NCBI RefSeq assembly: GCF_014268745.2
Contig: NZ_JABWRB020000002.1
Span: 558,001 to 622,000 of the forward strand
Origin: Pseudomonas zanjanensis
Lineage (GTDB): Bacteria > Pseudomonadota > Gammaproteobacteria > Pseudomonadales > Pseudomonadaceae
Length of the DNA stretch: 64,000 nucleotides
Direction of reading: 5' to 3'
How positions within the stretch are numbered: position 1 is the stretch's first letter; each line of letters opens with the position of its first letter. The translations under genes were made by a program, and so were the position numbers. This document shows, piece after piece, positions 26,796 through 35,234 of this stretch. A model generated the notes under the pieces. The model saw only the letters and a program-made list of their open reading frames with translations. It made no database searches and had not been told where the DNA came from.

Positions 26796-28511
26796 CTAGG
26801 CTTTGACATCCGCCTTACGACTCAGCACCACCGCCTCCAACGCCCGCCACAACCCCGGCGCTTTCTCCCCTAGCAACAAGTGCCAAACGCCGCCTTCCAG
26901 CGAACTGATCCCCTGGCAGCCCAGCGCCTTGAGCTGGTTCTCCGACAACCCCTTGCCATCAGCCAACCGCACCCGCAAACGGCTCGTCGCCACGCAATCG
27001 AGCTGCAACACATTCCCGCCACCGCCCAGGGCATCGAGCCATTGTTGTGCTTCGGCCTCCGAGACAATGGTCGTCAGGGCCGGCTCGACCACCACGTTCG
27101 CGGGCGCACTGACTGGCCTATCGGAAGAAGGCAATGCCAAGCGGATCTCATCGGCGATGCTGTCGGCCATCGGCCCCACCACCACCTGCAAGCTGCCGCC
27201 ATTGCCGGGGCGAACCACAGCCATGGCGCCGAGGGCCTTGAGTTGTGCGTCGGACGCCTTGTTGCGATCCACCAGGTCCAGCCGCAGGCGCGTGGTACAA
27301 GCGCCGAGTGTGATCAGGTTGTCAGCGCCACCCAAGGCCTGGATGTAGGCGGCGGCCCGCTGGTTTTCGGCGATGACCGGTTTGTCGCCCGTCGGCACGT
27401 CTTCACGCCCCGGCGTCTTCAGGTCGAAGCGGCGGATGCAGAAGTCGAACACCAGGTAATAGATCGCCGCATAGGCCAGGCCCACCGGAAAGACCAGCCA
27501 GCCGTTGGTGGATTTGCCCCAGCCCAGGACCATGTCGATAAATCCGCCGGAGAAGGTAAAACCCAAGTGGATGTCCAGCAGATTGGTCACCGCCATCGAC
27601 AGGCCGGTGAGCAGCGCGTGGACCAGGTACAACAGCGGCGCAAGGAACATGAAGGCGAATTCGATGGGCTCGGTGACGCCGGTCAGGAACGAGGTCAGCG
27701 CCATCGACAACAAAATCCCGCCCATGACCTTGCGCCGCTGGGGCAGGGCGTTGCGGTACATCGCCAGGCAGGCGGCGGGCAGGCCGAAGAGCATTACCGG
27801 GAACATGCCGGTCATGAACTGGCCGCCCTTGGGGTCGCCGGCGAAATAGCGGGTCAGGTCGCCGGTGACCACCGCGCCGGTGGTGGGGTCGGTGAAGCTG
27901 CCGAAGATGAACCAGGCCATGTTGTTGAGGATGTGGTGCAGGCCGGTGACGATCAGCAACCGGTTGAACACACCGAAGACGAACGCGCCGAAGCTGCCGC
28001 TGGCCATCAGCAATTCGCCGAAACTGTTGATGCCGTGCTGGATCGGTGGCCAGATCAGGCCGAACACCAGGCCAAGGCCCACCGCGCTGAAACCGGTGAC
28101 AATCGGCACGAAGCGGCGGCCGCCAAAAAACGCCAGGTACTCCGGCAGCTTGATGTCCTTGAAACGGTTGTACAGCGCGCCGGCCAACAGGCCGCTGATG
28201 ATCCCGGCGAGCATGCCCATGTTGATGGTCGCGTCGAGCACCTTCAGCGTCGCGATCATCACCAGGTAACCAATGGCCCCGGCCAGCCCGGCCGTGCCGT
28301 TATTGTCCCGGGCGAAACCCACGGCGATGCCGATGGCAAAGATCAGCGCGAGGTTGGCGAAAATCGCCTGGCCGGCATCGTGAATGATCGCGATGTTCAA
28401 CAGGTCCGTGTCACCCAGGCGCAGCAGCAGGCCGGCGATCGGCAGGATCGCGATGGGCAGCATCAGCGCCCGGCCGAGGCGTTGCAGCCCTTCGATGAAA
28501 TGCTGGTACAT
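26796..28511 (-). CDS. nagE: N-acetylglucosamine PTS permease EIICB (EIIC-EIIB-EIIB')
   Basis: A 571-residue membrane permease that imports and phosphorylates N-acetylglucosamine. Residues ~1-370 are the EIIC channel (begins MYQHFIEGLQRLGRALMLPI; many membrane helices; TEPIEFAFMFLAPLLYLVHA is the conserved sugar-site region). Residues ~390-470 are EIIB with the phospho-Cys in GACTTRLRLDL. Residues ~490-570 are a second EIIB-like domain where the aligned motif reads VATSRLRV, so the active-site Cys position is Ala. No EIIA is present; it is supplied by the upstream nagF product. Last gene of the nag operon. Confidence 0.94.
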   Translation of the reverse strand: MYQHFIEGLQRLGRALMLPIAILPIAGLLLRLGDTDLLNIAIIHDAGQAIFANLALIFAIGIAVGFARDNNGTAGLAGAIGYLVMIATLKVLDATINMGMLAGIISGLLAGALYNRFKDIKLPEYLAFFGGRRFVPIVTGFSAVGLGLVFGLIWPPIQHGINSFGELLMASGSFGAFVFGVFNRLLIVTGLHHILNNMAWFIFGSFTDPTTGAVVTGDLTRYFAGDPKGGQFMTGMFPVMLFGLPAACLAMYRNALPQRRKVMGGILLSMALTSFLTGVTEPIEFAFMFLAPLLYLVHALLTGLSMAVTNLLDIHLGFTFSGGFIDMVLGWGKSTNGWLVFPVGLAYAAIYYLVFDFCIRRFDLKTPGREDVPTGDKPVIAENQRAAAYIQALGGADNLITLGACTTRLRLDLVDRNKASDAQLKALGAMAVVRPGNGGSLQVVVGPMADSIADEIRLALPSSDRPVSAPANVVVEPALTTIVSEAEAQQWLDALGGGGNVLQLDCVATSRLRVRLADGKGLSENQLKALGCQGISSLEGGVWHLLLGEKAPGLWRALEAVVLSRKADVKA

Positions 28512-28544
28512 GGCGTCTCTCCTTTTATTGTTGTCCGACGTGGC

Positions 28545-31058
28545 TCAGCCCAGGGGCCAGTGTTGATGACAGGCCTGGCGCACGGCGGCGGCACTGGCCA
28601 GGTTCAGCAAATCGGTACTGACGTCGCGGCACTGGGCGGCATCGAGGTGACGCACGCGGTCCTTGATTTCGCCGATCTGGGGCGGGCTGACCGACAGCTC
28701 CCGTACGCCTAGCCCGATCAGCACCGGCGTCGCCAGGGGATCGGAGGCCAGGGCCCCGCACACGCCGACCCAACGCCCATGTTTGGCGGCGCCAGCGCAG
28801 GTCTGGGCGATCAACCGCAGCAGTGCCGGGTGCAGGGCATCGACTCGGGCGGCGAGACCGGCGTGGTCGCGGTCCATGGCGAGGGTGTACTGGGACAGGT
28901 CGTTGGTGCCGATGGACAGGAAGTCCGCGTGCTCGGCCAACTGTTCGGCCAGCAAGGCGGCGGCCGGGACTTCTATCATGACCCCCAGTTGCGGGCGTTC
29001 ACTCATGCCGAGCTCGGCACCCAAGGCGTCTAGGCGCTGGCGAATGTGCAGCAGTTCGTCGACCTCGGTGACCATCGGCAACAAAATCCGGCAGCGGTGC
29101 AGAGGGCGGGTTTGTAGCAGGGCGCGCAATTGCTGGTCCAGCAGTTCCGGGCGCGCCTGGGCCAGGCGAATGCCCCGCAGGCCGAGCACCGGGTTGGCTT
29201 CGGCCGGCAGCGGCAGGTAGTCCAATTGTTTGTCGCCGCCAACGTCGATGGTGCGGATGATCACCGGCCTGTCGCCCATGGCATCGAGCACGGCTTGATA
29301 GGCAAGGCGCTGTTCTTCTTCATCGGGGGCGGTGTGGCGGTCGACGAAGAGAAATTCGGTGCGCAGGAGGCCAACGCCCTCGGCACCGTTGGCGAACGCC
29401 TGGTTGGCTTCGGCGCTGGAGGCGACGTTGGCGGCGATTTCAACCGCCACCCCATCGACGGTTCGCGCCGGCGTGTGGGCGAGGGTCTGCTGCTCGGCGC
29501 GCCGGGCTGCGCGTCGGGTCTGCGCTTGCTGCACTTGGGTCAGGCGCTCGGCGGTTGGCGTGAGTTCGAGGCGGCCACCGTCCGCGTCCAGCACCACCGA
29601 TTGCCCCGGCGCCTGTGCAAGCACGGCCTCGCCCAGCGCCACCAGGCAGGGCAGGCCTTTGCCACGGGCCAGGATCGCCACGTGGGACGTCGCGCCGCCC
29701 TCGGCCATGCACACACCGGCCACGCCTTGGGCACTGAGTTGCAGCAGGTCCGACGGGGTCAGCTCCTGGGCGACGACGATGGCGCCCGCCGGCACGTCGA
29801 ATTGCCAGGCTTCACCCAGCAGCACCCGCAGGACCCGCTGGCGCAGGTCATGCAAATCATTGGCGCGCTCGGCCAGCAGCGTGCTTTGCAATTGCCGCAG
29901 CACTTGGCACTGCACGTCGATGGATCGGCTCCAGGCGTGGGCCGCCGCGCTCCCTTGGTCGATGGACAGGTAGGCGGCATCCAGCAGGACCGGATCTTCC
30001 AGCAACGCCAGGTGGGCGCTGAAGATCGCTTGCTCATCGACGTGATGCCGGGCCTTGGCGTTCTCCAGGGTCAACTCGATGTCGCGACTGACGTGCGCCA
30101 AGGCATCGCGCAGCCGTTGCCGTTGTTCTGCAACGACGTGACTGCCCACATCCTCGGGCAACTGGATACCTTCGAGTCTAACCAACGGTCCGCTGACCAG
30201 CCCGGGCGCGGCACAGACGCCATGGAGCGCACCATCTTCGGCGGTGCGGCTCGGCGCCTTGGCCGGTGGTGCCGCGACATGGGCCTCTTCGGCCAAGGCT
30301 GTGGATAACGTTTTCAGCAGCGCTTGCAACGCCGCTTCGGCATCACTGCCGCGACAACTGACATGCACTTCGGCCTGTTCGGTGATCGCCAGACCCATCA
30401 TGCCCATCACACTGTCGCAGGACGCCGAGCGGCCACCGAAGTGCAGGTGTGAGCGACTCTTGAACCCTTGTGCGGCCTGGCGAACCAAGGCGGCCGGCCG
30501 CGCGTGCAGGCCGCCTCGATGGGCGATACGGATCTGGCCGAACACTTCGATGCCGACGTCCGGCTCATTGTCGCGTGTTTCACTCGGCTTCTGGCTGACG
30601 ATGTGCAGCAACGGCTCGCCGACCTTGACGCCTTTGAGGGTAATGGGCCGTGCCTGGAAGTGTTCGCCATTGGTGAGGATCAGCAGGCTGACCAGGCTTT
30701 TGCAGCGCTGGGCCACGCTGTCCACGTCATAACGCAGCAGTGCCTGGCCGTTGCTGACCCGCGCGCCTTCCTTGACCAGCATGGAAAAGCCGTTGCCCTG
30801 CAACTCGACGGTGTCCAACCCCAGGTGCAGCAGCAGTTCGGCGCCGTTGTCGGCCCGCAGGGTCACAGCGTGGCCGGTGCGCGCGACGTGGATCACCTCG
30901 CCGTCACAGGGGGCGTAGAGGGTGTCGTTCAGCGGATCGATGGCGATCCCGTCGCCCATGGCGCCGCTGGCGAACACCGCGTCCGGGACGTTGGCGAGGG
31001 TGAGCACCGGCCCGCTGAGTGGGGCGCTGAGGATCAGCTCTTTATTGTTGTTGGGCAT
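28545..31058 (-). CDS. nagF: PTS multi-phosphoryl protein EIIA-HPr-EI
   Basis: An 837-residue fusion that carries phosphate from PEP to NagE. Residues ~1-150: glucose-type EIIA, active His in LLLHLGLDTVELQG. Residues ~170-255: HPr, active His in RGGLHARPAALVRQA. Residues ~270-837: enzyme I, active His in AEGGATSHVAILARGKGLP and the C-terminal PEP-binding barrel (LLRTEFLFVDR, GTNDLSQYTLAMDRDHAG). It thus bypasses the general PTS enzymes. Lies between nagE and the SIS-domain gene, as in P. aeruginosa. The first ATG at 31058 is followed by 33 bp to the upstream gene end. Confidence 0.95.
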   Translation of the reverse strand: MPNNNKELILSAPLSGPVLTLANVPDAVFASGAMGDGIAIDPLNDTLYAPCDGEVIHVARTGHAVTLRADNGAELLLHLGLDTVELQGNGFSMLVKEGARVSNGQALLRYDVDSVAQRCKSLVSLLILTNGEHFQARPITLKGVKVGEPLLHIVSQKPSETRDNEPDVGIEVFGQIRIAHRGGLHARPAALVRQAAQGFKSRSHLHFGGRSASCDSVMGMMGLAITEQAEVHVSCRGSDAEAALQALLKTLSTALAEEAHVAAPPAKAPSRTAEDGALHGVCAAPGLVSGPLVRLEGIQLPEDVGSHVVAEQRQRLRDALAHVSRDIELTLENAKARHHVDEQAIFSAHLALLEDPVLLDAAYLSIDQGSAAAHAWSRSIDVQCQVLRQLQSTLLAERANDLHDLRQRVLRVLLGEAWQFDVPAGAIVVAQELTPSDLLQLSAQGVAGVCMAEGGATSHVAILARGKGLPCLVALGEAVLAQAPGQSVVLDADGGRLELTPTAERLTQVQQAQTRRAARRAEQQTLAHTPARTVDGVAVEIAANVASSAEANQAFANGAEGVGLLRTEFLFVDRHTAPDEEEQRLAYQAVLDAMGDRPVIIRTIDVGGDKQLDYLPLPAEANPVLGLRGIRLAQARPELLDQQLRALLQTRPLHRCRILLPMVTEVDELLHIRQRLDALGAELGMSERPQLGVMIEVPAAALLAEQLAEHADFLSIGTNDLSQYTLAMDRDHAGLAARVDALHPALLRLIAQTCAGAAKHGRWVGVCGALASDPLATPVLIGLGVRELSVSPPQIGEIKDRVRHLDAAQCRDVSTDLLNLASAAAVRQACHQHWPLG

Positions 31059-31109
31059 GGGCTCGCTCTCTGTGAAGTCTTATTGGCCTTGCGTTAAAGG
31101 GCCATCGGT

Positions 31110-32132
31110 TCAGTGGGTCCGGGTGACCTTGCTCAAGTACCGTGGCTGGTCCGGGTCCAGGCCTCGGGCCACGGCCAGGTTGGCGGCCATCCGGTAAAAG
31201 CTCTGGATCGCCAGGATCGGGTCCAGGGCCGGGTGTTCGGCACGGGTCAGCGTCAGGTCACGCTCGGCGATGTCATCGGGCGCGGCCAGTAGCACCCGGG
31301 CGCCGCGCTGGCGCATGTCGGCGGCCAGGCTCAACACACCGGCCTGCTCGGCACCGCGGGGGGCGAATACCAGCAGCGGATAATGCTCATCGATCAGCGC
31401 CATCGGCCCGTGGCGAACCTCGGCGCTGCTGAAGGCTTCGGCCTGGATCGCCGAGGTCTCCTTGAACTTGAGCGCCGCTTCCTGGGCGATGGCGAACCCG
31501 GCGCCACGGCCGATGACCATCAAGCGCTGGCATTCACGCAGCGCCTCAACGGCAACGCTCCAATCCTGGCGCGCGGCCTCGCGCAGGCCTTCGGGCAGCG
31601 CGGCACCGGCTTCGAGCAACTCGGCGTCGTCTTTCCAATGGGCCACCAGGCGCGCGCTGGCGCTGAGGGTGGCGATGAAACTTTTGGTGGCGGCGACACT
31701 GCTTTCGATGCCAGCGCACAGGGGCACGCTGAATTCACAGGCCGCTTCCAGCGGAGAGTCCTCTGCGTTAACCATCGCCACGCTCAAGGCGCCGCGCTTG
31801 CGCAACAGGCGCAGGCTGTTCACCAAGTCTGGGCTCTGCCCCGATTGAGAAAACGCGAACGCCACCTGGCCACTGACCTTCAACGGCGCCTGCTGCATGG
31901 TCACCACCGACATCGGCAACGAGGCCACCGGCAAACCGAGTTGTTGCATGGTCAGGTAGGCAAAGTAGCTGGCGGCATGGTCGGAGCTGCCACGGGCCAC
32001 GGTCATCGCCACCTGCGGCGGTTGGCGGCGCAGGCGTCCGGCAATTTCTTGCAGGGCGGGGTCCAATCGCTGCAATTGGCGCTCGACGGCGTCGGACGAG
32101 GTCAGGGCCTCTTCAAGCATTTTGGAAGTCAA
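31110..32132 (-). CDS. SIS-domain glucosamine-6-phosphate deaminase (NagB-II/GlmS-like)
   Basis: A 340-residue protein with two sugar-isomerase (SIS) domains like the C-terminal half of GlmS but without its glutamine amidotransferase part: TVARGSSDHAASYFAYLTM, FSQSGQSPDLVNSLRLL, VIGRGAGFAIAQEAALKFKE, and SSAEVRHGPMALIDEHYPL. In nag operons this form acts as glucosamine-6-phosphate deaminase, giving fructose 6-phosphate and ammonia. I prefer the TTG start at 32132 because AAGGAG precedes it at good distance; the ATG at 32120 has no such site. It overlaps the end of nagA by 20 bp. Confidence 0.88.
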   Translation of the reverse strand: MTSKMLEEALTSSDAVERQLQRLDPALQEIAGRLRRQPPQVAMTVARGSSDHAASYFAYLTMQQLGLPVASLPMSVVTMQQAPLKVSGQVAFAFSQSGQSPDLVNSLRLLRKRGALSVAMVNAEDSPLEAACEFSVPLCAGIESSVAATKSFIATLSASARLVAHWKDDAELLEAGAALPEGLREAARQDWSVAVEALRECQRLMVIGRGAGFAIAQEAALKFKETSAIQAEAFSSAEVRHGPMALIDEHYPLLVFAPRGAEQAGVLSLAADMRQRGARVLLAAPDDIAERDLTLTRAEHPALDPILAIQSFYRMAANLAVARGLDPDQPRYLSKVTRTH

Positions 32133-33219
32133 TGGCTTCTCCTTCGACCATCACGTCGATCAGGTTCAGGGCACGGTCAAGGCGCACGCAGTCGGCCCAG
32201 GCGCCAGGTTGCAGGCGTCCGCGCTCGGGCAGGCCGAGGTAGTCGGCGGGGAATTGCGACAGGCGTCGGGAGGCTTCGGCGAGGGGCAGGCCGATCTTCA
32301 CCAGGTTGCGCAGGGCCTGGTCCATCGTCAGGGTGCTGCCGGCCAGCGTGCCGTCGGCCAGCCGCACGCCACCCAGGCATTTGGTCACGGTGTGGCTGCC
32401 CAACTTGTATTCGCCGTCGGGCATGCCGGCGGCGGCGGTGGAATCGGTGACGCAATACAGGCACGGGATCGAACGCAACGCCACGCGCATGGCGCCGGGG
32501 TGTACGTGGAGCAAATCCGGGATCAGCTCGGCATATTGCGCATGGGCCAGCGCCGCGCCGACGATGCCGGGCTCGCGGTGATGCAGCGGGCTCATGGCGT
32601 TGTACAAATGGGTAAAACTGCTGGCCCCGGCCGCCAGCGCCGCGACGCCTTCTTCGTAGCTGCCGAGGGTATGGCCGATCTGCATGCGCACGCCCCGGGC
32701 GCTGAGGGCGCGAATCAAGGCATCGTGGCCGGCGATTTCCGGTGCGACGGTGATCACTCGGATCGGCGCCAGGGCCAGGTACGCCTCCACTTCAGCCATC
32801 AACGCGGTGTGGGCGAAATTCGGTTGGGCGCCGAGTTTGCCAGGGTTGATATAAGGGCCTTCCAAGTGCACACCCAGGACTCGTGCGCTACCCCTGGTCC
32901 GCTGTTCGCAGAATTCACCGAGGGCCTTGAGTACGCTGGCGATCTCTTCGCTCGGCGCCGTCATGGTGGTGGCGAGCAGCGCCGTGGTGCCGAAGCGCAC
33001 ATGGGTGCGGGCAATGGTGTCGAACGCCGGCGCGCCTTCCATGATGTCCTTGCCGCCACCGCCGTGCACATGCAGGTCGATGAAGCCGGGCAACAGGTAG
33101 GGCAGGTCGTTGCTCGTCGGATCGCAGGGTTGGCCTTCGATGGACACGACCTTGCCGTGTTCATGAACCAGGCGGCCGCGTATCCAGCCGTTGGCGGTGA
33201 GGATGTTGTCTTCGGACAT
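32113..33219 (-). CDS. nagA: N-acetylglucosamine-6-phosphate deacetylase
   Basis: A 368-residue amidohydrolase-fold enzyme that removes acetate from GlcNAc-6-phosphate. Seen: the metal-site GFIDLHVHGGGGKDIMEG, the GVHLEGPYINPGKLGA segment, QIGHTLGSYEEG, FTHLYNAMSPLHHREPG, and the catalytic Asp in YCVTDSTAAAGMPDGEY. The ATG at 33219 gives the family length. It lies 17 bp after nagR in the same direction and overlaps the deaminase gene, consistent with one nag operon. Confidence 0.95.
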   Translation of the reverse strand: MSEDNILTANGWIRGRLVHEHGKVVSIEGQPCDPTSNDLPYLLPGFIDLHVHGGGGKDIMEGAPAFDTIARTHVRFGTTALLATTMTAPSEEIASVLKALGEFCEQRTRGSARVLGVHLEGPYINPGKLGAQPNFAHTALMAEVEAYLALAPIRVITVAPEIAGHDALIRALSARGVRMQIGHTLGSYEEGVAALAAGASSFTHLYNAMSPLHHREPGIVGAALAHAQYAELIPDLLHVHPGAMRVALRSIPCLYCVTDSTAAAGMPDGEYKLGSHTVTKCLGGVRLADGTLAGSTLTMDQALRNLVKIGLPLAEASRRLSQFPADYLGLPERGRLQPGAWADCVRLDRALNLIDVMVEGEAIDFQNA

Positions 33220-33236
33220 GGGGATTCTCTGATCGT

Positions 33237-33968
33237 CTAGCGCCGCAACTCTGCGACGAAGTCGTAGTAGTCGTTGCGGCAATAGGTGTCGGTGACTTCG
33301 ATGGGCGTGTTGTCTTCCAGGTAGCCGACCCGGGTCATCAGCAGCATCGCGGTGCCGGGGGCGATACCCACCAGGGCGGCGAATTCGTCCGAGGCGTTGA
33401 TGGCCTGGATGTGCTGCAGGGCGCGCACCACCGGTTTGCCGATGCCATCGAGGAATTCATAAAGCGAATCGCCCACTGCCTGCGGCTTGGGAATAATCGA
33501 GGCGGGCAGGGTGCTCATCTCAATGGCCATGACCGTATCGTCGGCCTTGCGCAGCCGTTTGAGCCGGGCGACTTTGTCAGTGGGCGACAGGCCCAGGCGG
33601 ATCAGTTCTTCGTGGGTCGGCGGGGTGATTTCTCGCTCCAACCATTGGGAGCCGGGAACGAAGCCTTTGAGCCGGAGCATTTCGCTGAAGCCGCTGAGGC
33701 GTGACAGCGGTTGTTCCAGGCGCGGGGTGATGAAGGTGCCCGAGCCTTGGTTGCGGCGGATCAGGCCTTGTTCGAACAGCACTTCCAGCGCCTTGCGGGC
33801 GGTGACCCGGGAAATGCCCAGTTGCTCGCTCAGGCTGCGCTCGGATGGCATCGCTTGCTCGGCTTTCCACTGGCCGGCGTGGATGGCGGCTTCGAGGTTG
33901 CGGGCCAGTTGCAGGTAGAGCGGGGTGGGTTGGGTGTCGTCGGGGCGTAGGGTCTGGATGTTGTTCAT
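33237..33968 (-). CDS. nagR: GntR/HutC-family regulator of the nag operon
   Basis: A 243-residue regulator with an N-terminal winged helix (residues ~15-80, MPSERSLSEQLGISRVTARK and LFEQGLIRRNQGSGTFI) and a C-terminal UTRA effector domain (residues ~95-240, ending YCRNDYYDFVAELRR). By position and family it should repress the nag genes and be released by GlcNAc-6-phosphate or glucosamine-6-phosphate. First gene of the operon; two operator-like sites lie 55-147 bp upstream. Confidence 0.93.
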   Translation of the reverse strand: MNNIQTLRPDDTQPTPLYLQLARNLEAAIHAGQWKAEQAMPSERSLSEQLGISRVTARKALEVLFEQGLIRRNQGSGTFITPRLEQPLSRLSGFSEMLRLKGFVPGSQWLEREITPPTHEELIRLGLSPTDKVARLKRLRKADDTVMAIEMSTLPASIIPKPQAVGDSLYEFLDGIGKPVVRALQHIQAINASDEFAALVGIAPGTAMLLMTRVGYLEDNTPIEVTDTYCRNDYYDFVAELRR

Positions 33969-34022
33969 TTGTTTGTCCGATGCGGTTTTTTGGGCGTTGT
34001 CGCTCGGTGATTGGGGTGGAAG

Positions 34023-34039
34023 CTAATACCACTTGAATA
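34023..34039 (-). promoter_or_regulatory. Putative NagR operator, copy 1
   Basis: On the minus strand this reads TATTCAAGTGGTATTAG, matching copy 2 in 16 of 17 positions. The AGTGGTAT half resembles GntR/HutC-type operators (AGTGGTCTAGACCACT in DasR/YvoA). It is 55 bp upstream of the nagR start. Confidence 0.6.
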
Positions 34040-34098
34040 CCATGTCAACGCTGCTTTTCTGGGGTTGGCCAGTGTTTTCTGGGTATTTATGGGGGTGA

Positions 34099-34115
34099 TA
34101 TTTAAGTGGTATTAG
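34099..34115 (+). promoter_or_regulatory. Putative NagR operator, copy 2
   Basis: Reads TATTTAAGTGGTATTAG on the plus strand, in inverted orientation to copy 1 with 59 bp between them. The pairing suggests looping or control of a second, rightward promoter. Confidence 0.55.
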
Positions 34116-34243
34116 GGTGGTTTTTGTAGGGCGTGGAATTACAGCGTTGGGATTGGGTTTTTGAAGGTCAGTGGTATGCACGGAGGGCGGGTTACGGAAT
34201 TCGATATTTATTTTTATGGTGACCGGTGGTAGTTCGTTTGGTG

Positions 34244-34476
34244 TGTATATCCGTTGCTGCTGTCACGGCGGCTTAGGGTTCCGCCCTTGCGGCAAATCAC
34301 TTTTGAAGAGCCCGGAAGCCGGCCCAGTCAAAAGTAAGCCCACCACTCGGTGCCTCGCCTAGGCTCGGCATGCCTGAACGAAGGCATCGTGGTTAACGGG
34401 GCGCCCGAGATCAAAGCTCGTCCCGAGGCGGCCTGGTAGCCGACCTGGTTCTGGATGATCGCGTTTCCCCTGTGGG
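34244..34476 (+). repeat. Left arm of large imperfect inverted repeat
   Basis: This ~230 bp stretch recurs in inverse order at 34799-34998. Shared blocks include TTAGGGTTCCGCCC, AGCCCGGAAGCCGGCCCAGT, CCACCACTCGGTGCCTCGC, TAGGCTCGGCATGCC, CCGAGGCGGCCTG and TAGCCGACCTG. The left arm has ~45 bp more (around 34373-34420) than the right. No credible gene lies in it. Confidence 0.85.
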
Positions 34477-34556
34477 AGCGAGCTTGCTCGCGAAAGCGGA
34501 GGGTCAGTTTGCGGTGACGCTGGATATCCACAAAGGTTTTGGGAACGGCACGGTCC

Positions 34557-34667
34557 TGTGGCGAGGGAGCTTGCTCCCGCTGGGGCGCACAGCGGCCCCA
34601 AAAAAAGCGATGAGCGCTACGCACTGGAGCGCCAGCCCGGTCAAGCGGGAGCAAGCTCCCTCGCCAC
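34557..34667. repeat. REPIN, family B, inside the large inverted repeat
   Basis: Arms TGTGGCGAGGGAGCTTGCTC and complement. It lies near the centre of the 34244-34998 palindrome. A single family A arm (GTGGGAGCGAGCTTGCTCGC) precedes it at about 34472-34495. Confidence 0.9.
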
Positions 34668-34713
34668 AAAAGCTTTCCCAGCCATCACGGCACAGATTGA
34701 TCCACGGTAAACA

Positions 34714-34805
34714 CTGTGGGAGCGAGCCTGCTCGCGATAGCGGTGGCTCAGTCAATGAAGATGTTGGCTGTGCCGGCCCCTTCGCGAGCAGGCTCGCTCC
34801 CACAG
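34714..34805. repeat. REPIN, family A variant (GCGAGCCTGCTCGCGA)
   Basis: Arms CTGTGGGAGCGAGCCTGCTC and complement, 92 bp, between the family B REPIN and the right arm of the large inverted repeat. Confidence 0.88.
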
Positions 34806-34998
34806 GAGAAACGCGGTCCGATCAAGAGTCAGGTCGGCTATCAGGCCGCCTCGGGCATGCCGAGCCTAAGCGAGGCACCGAGTGGTGGGGCAAAAGCGTT
34901 TTGCTTACTTTTGACTGGGCCGGCTTCCGGGCTTTTCAAAAGTGAGCCGCCGTTGGGCGGAACCCTAAGTCGCCCTTACCGCAGCAATGGATATGTAC
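34799..34998 (-). repeat. Right arm of large imperfect inverted repeat
   Basis: Reverse-complement counterpart of 34244-34476, carrying an extra AAAACGCTTTTG-type insertion near 34891. It ends GCAGCAATGGATATGTAC, matching the GTATATCCGTTGCTGC start of the left arm. No gene seen here. Confidence 0.85.
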
Positions 34999-35063
34999 CC
35001 CAACTCAATTCAAAAAAAACTATCCGCAAATTTGTGCGAAACATCCCTGATCAAATGGATGGC

Positions 35064-35127
35064 CTGTCAGACGCCCCGAAGTTTCCGACATGTTTTTAAG
35101 GTTGTCCCTCGGAAGCGGGGACTCTAG
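35064..35127 (+). repeat. 64-bp direct repeat, left copy
   Basis: Begins CTGTCAGACGCCCCGAAGTT and ends GGACTCTAG. It matches 36377-36440 at 60 of 64 positions without gaps. This copy is cut off from the rest of the leader that follows the right copy, and lies 108 bp before the nucleotidyltransferase gene. Confidence 0.93.
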
Positions 35128-35234
35128 CTTTCTAGGCCCAAATCTCCTGGCGCAGGGATCGCTTACCAGTCTTTAGGACGACCAAGAGTCAGATCCAAGT
35201 TTCAAGGAGCAACATTAGCCTTTGAGGTTCAAGC

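Noticed and set aside
34171..34362. Short frame of 63 codons in the nagR upstream gap
   Set aside because: Overlaps the large inverted repeat; no ribosome site and the frame is not kept in the other arm.
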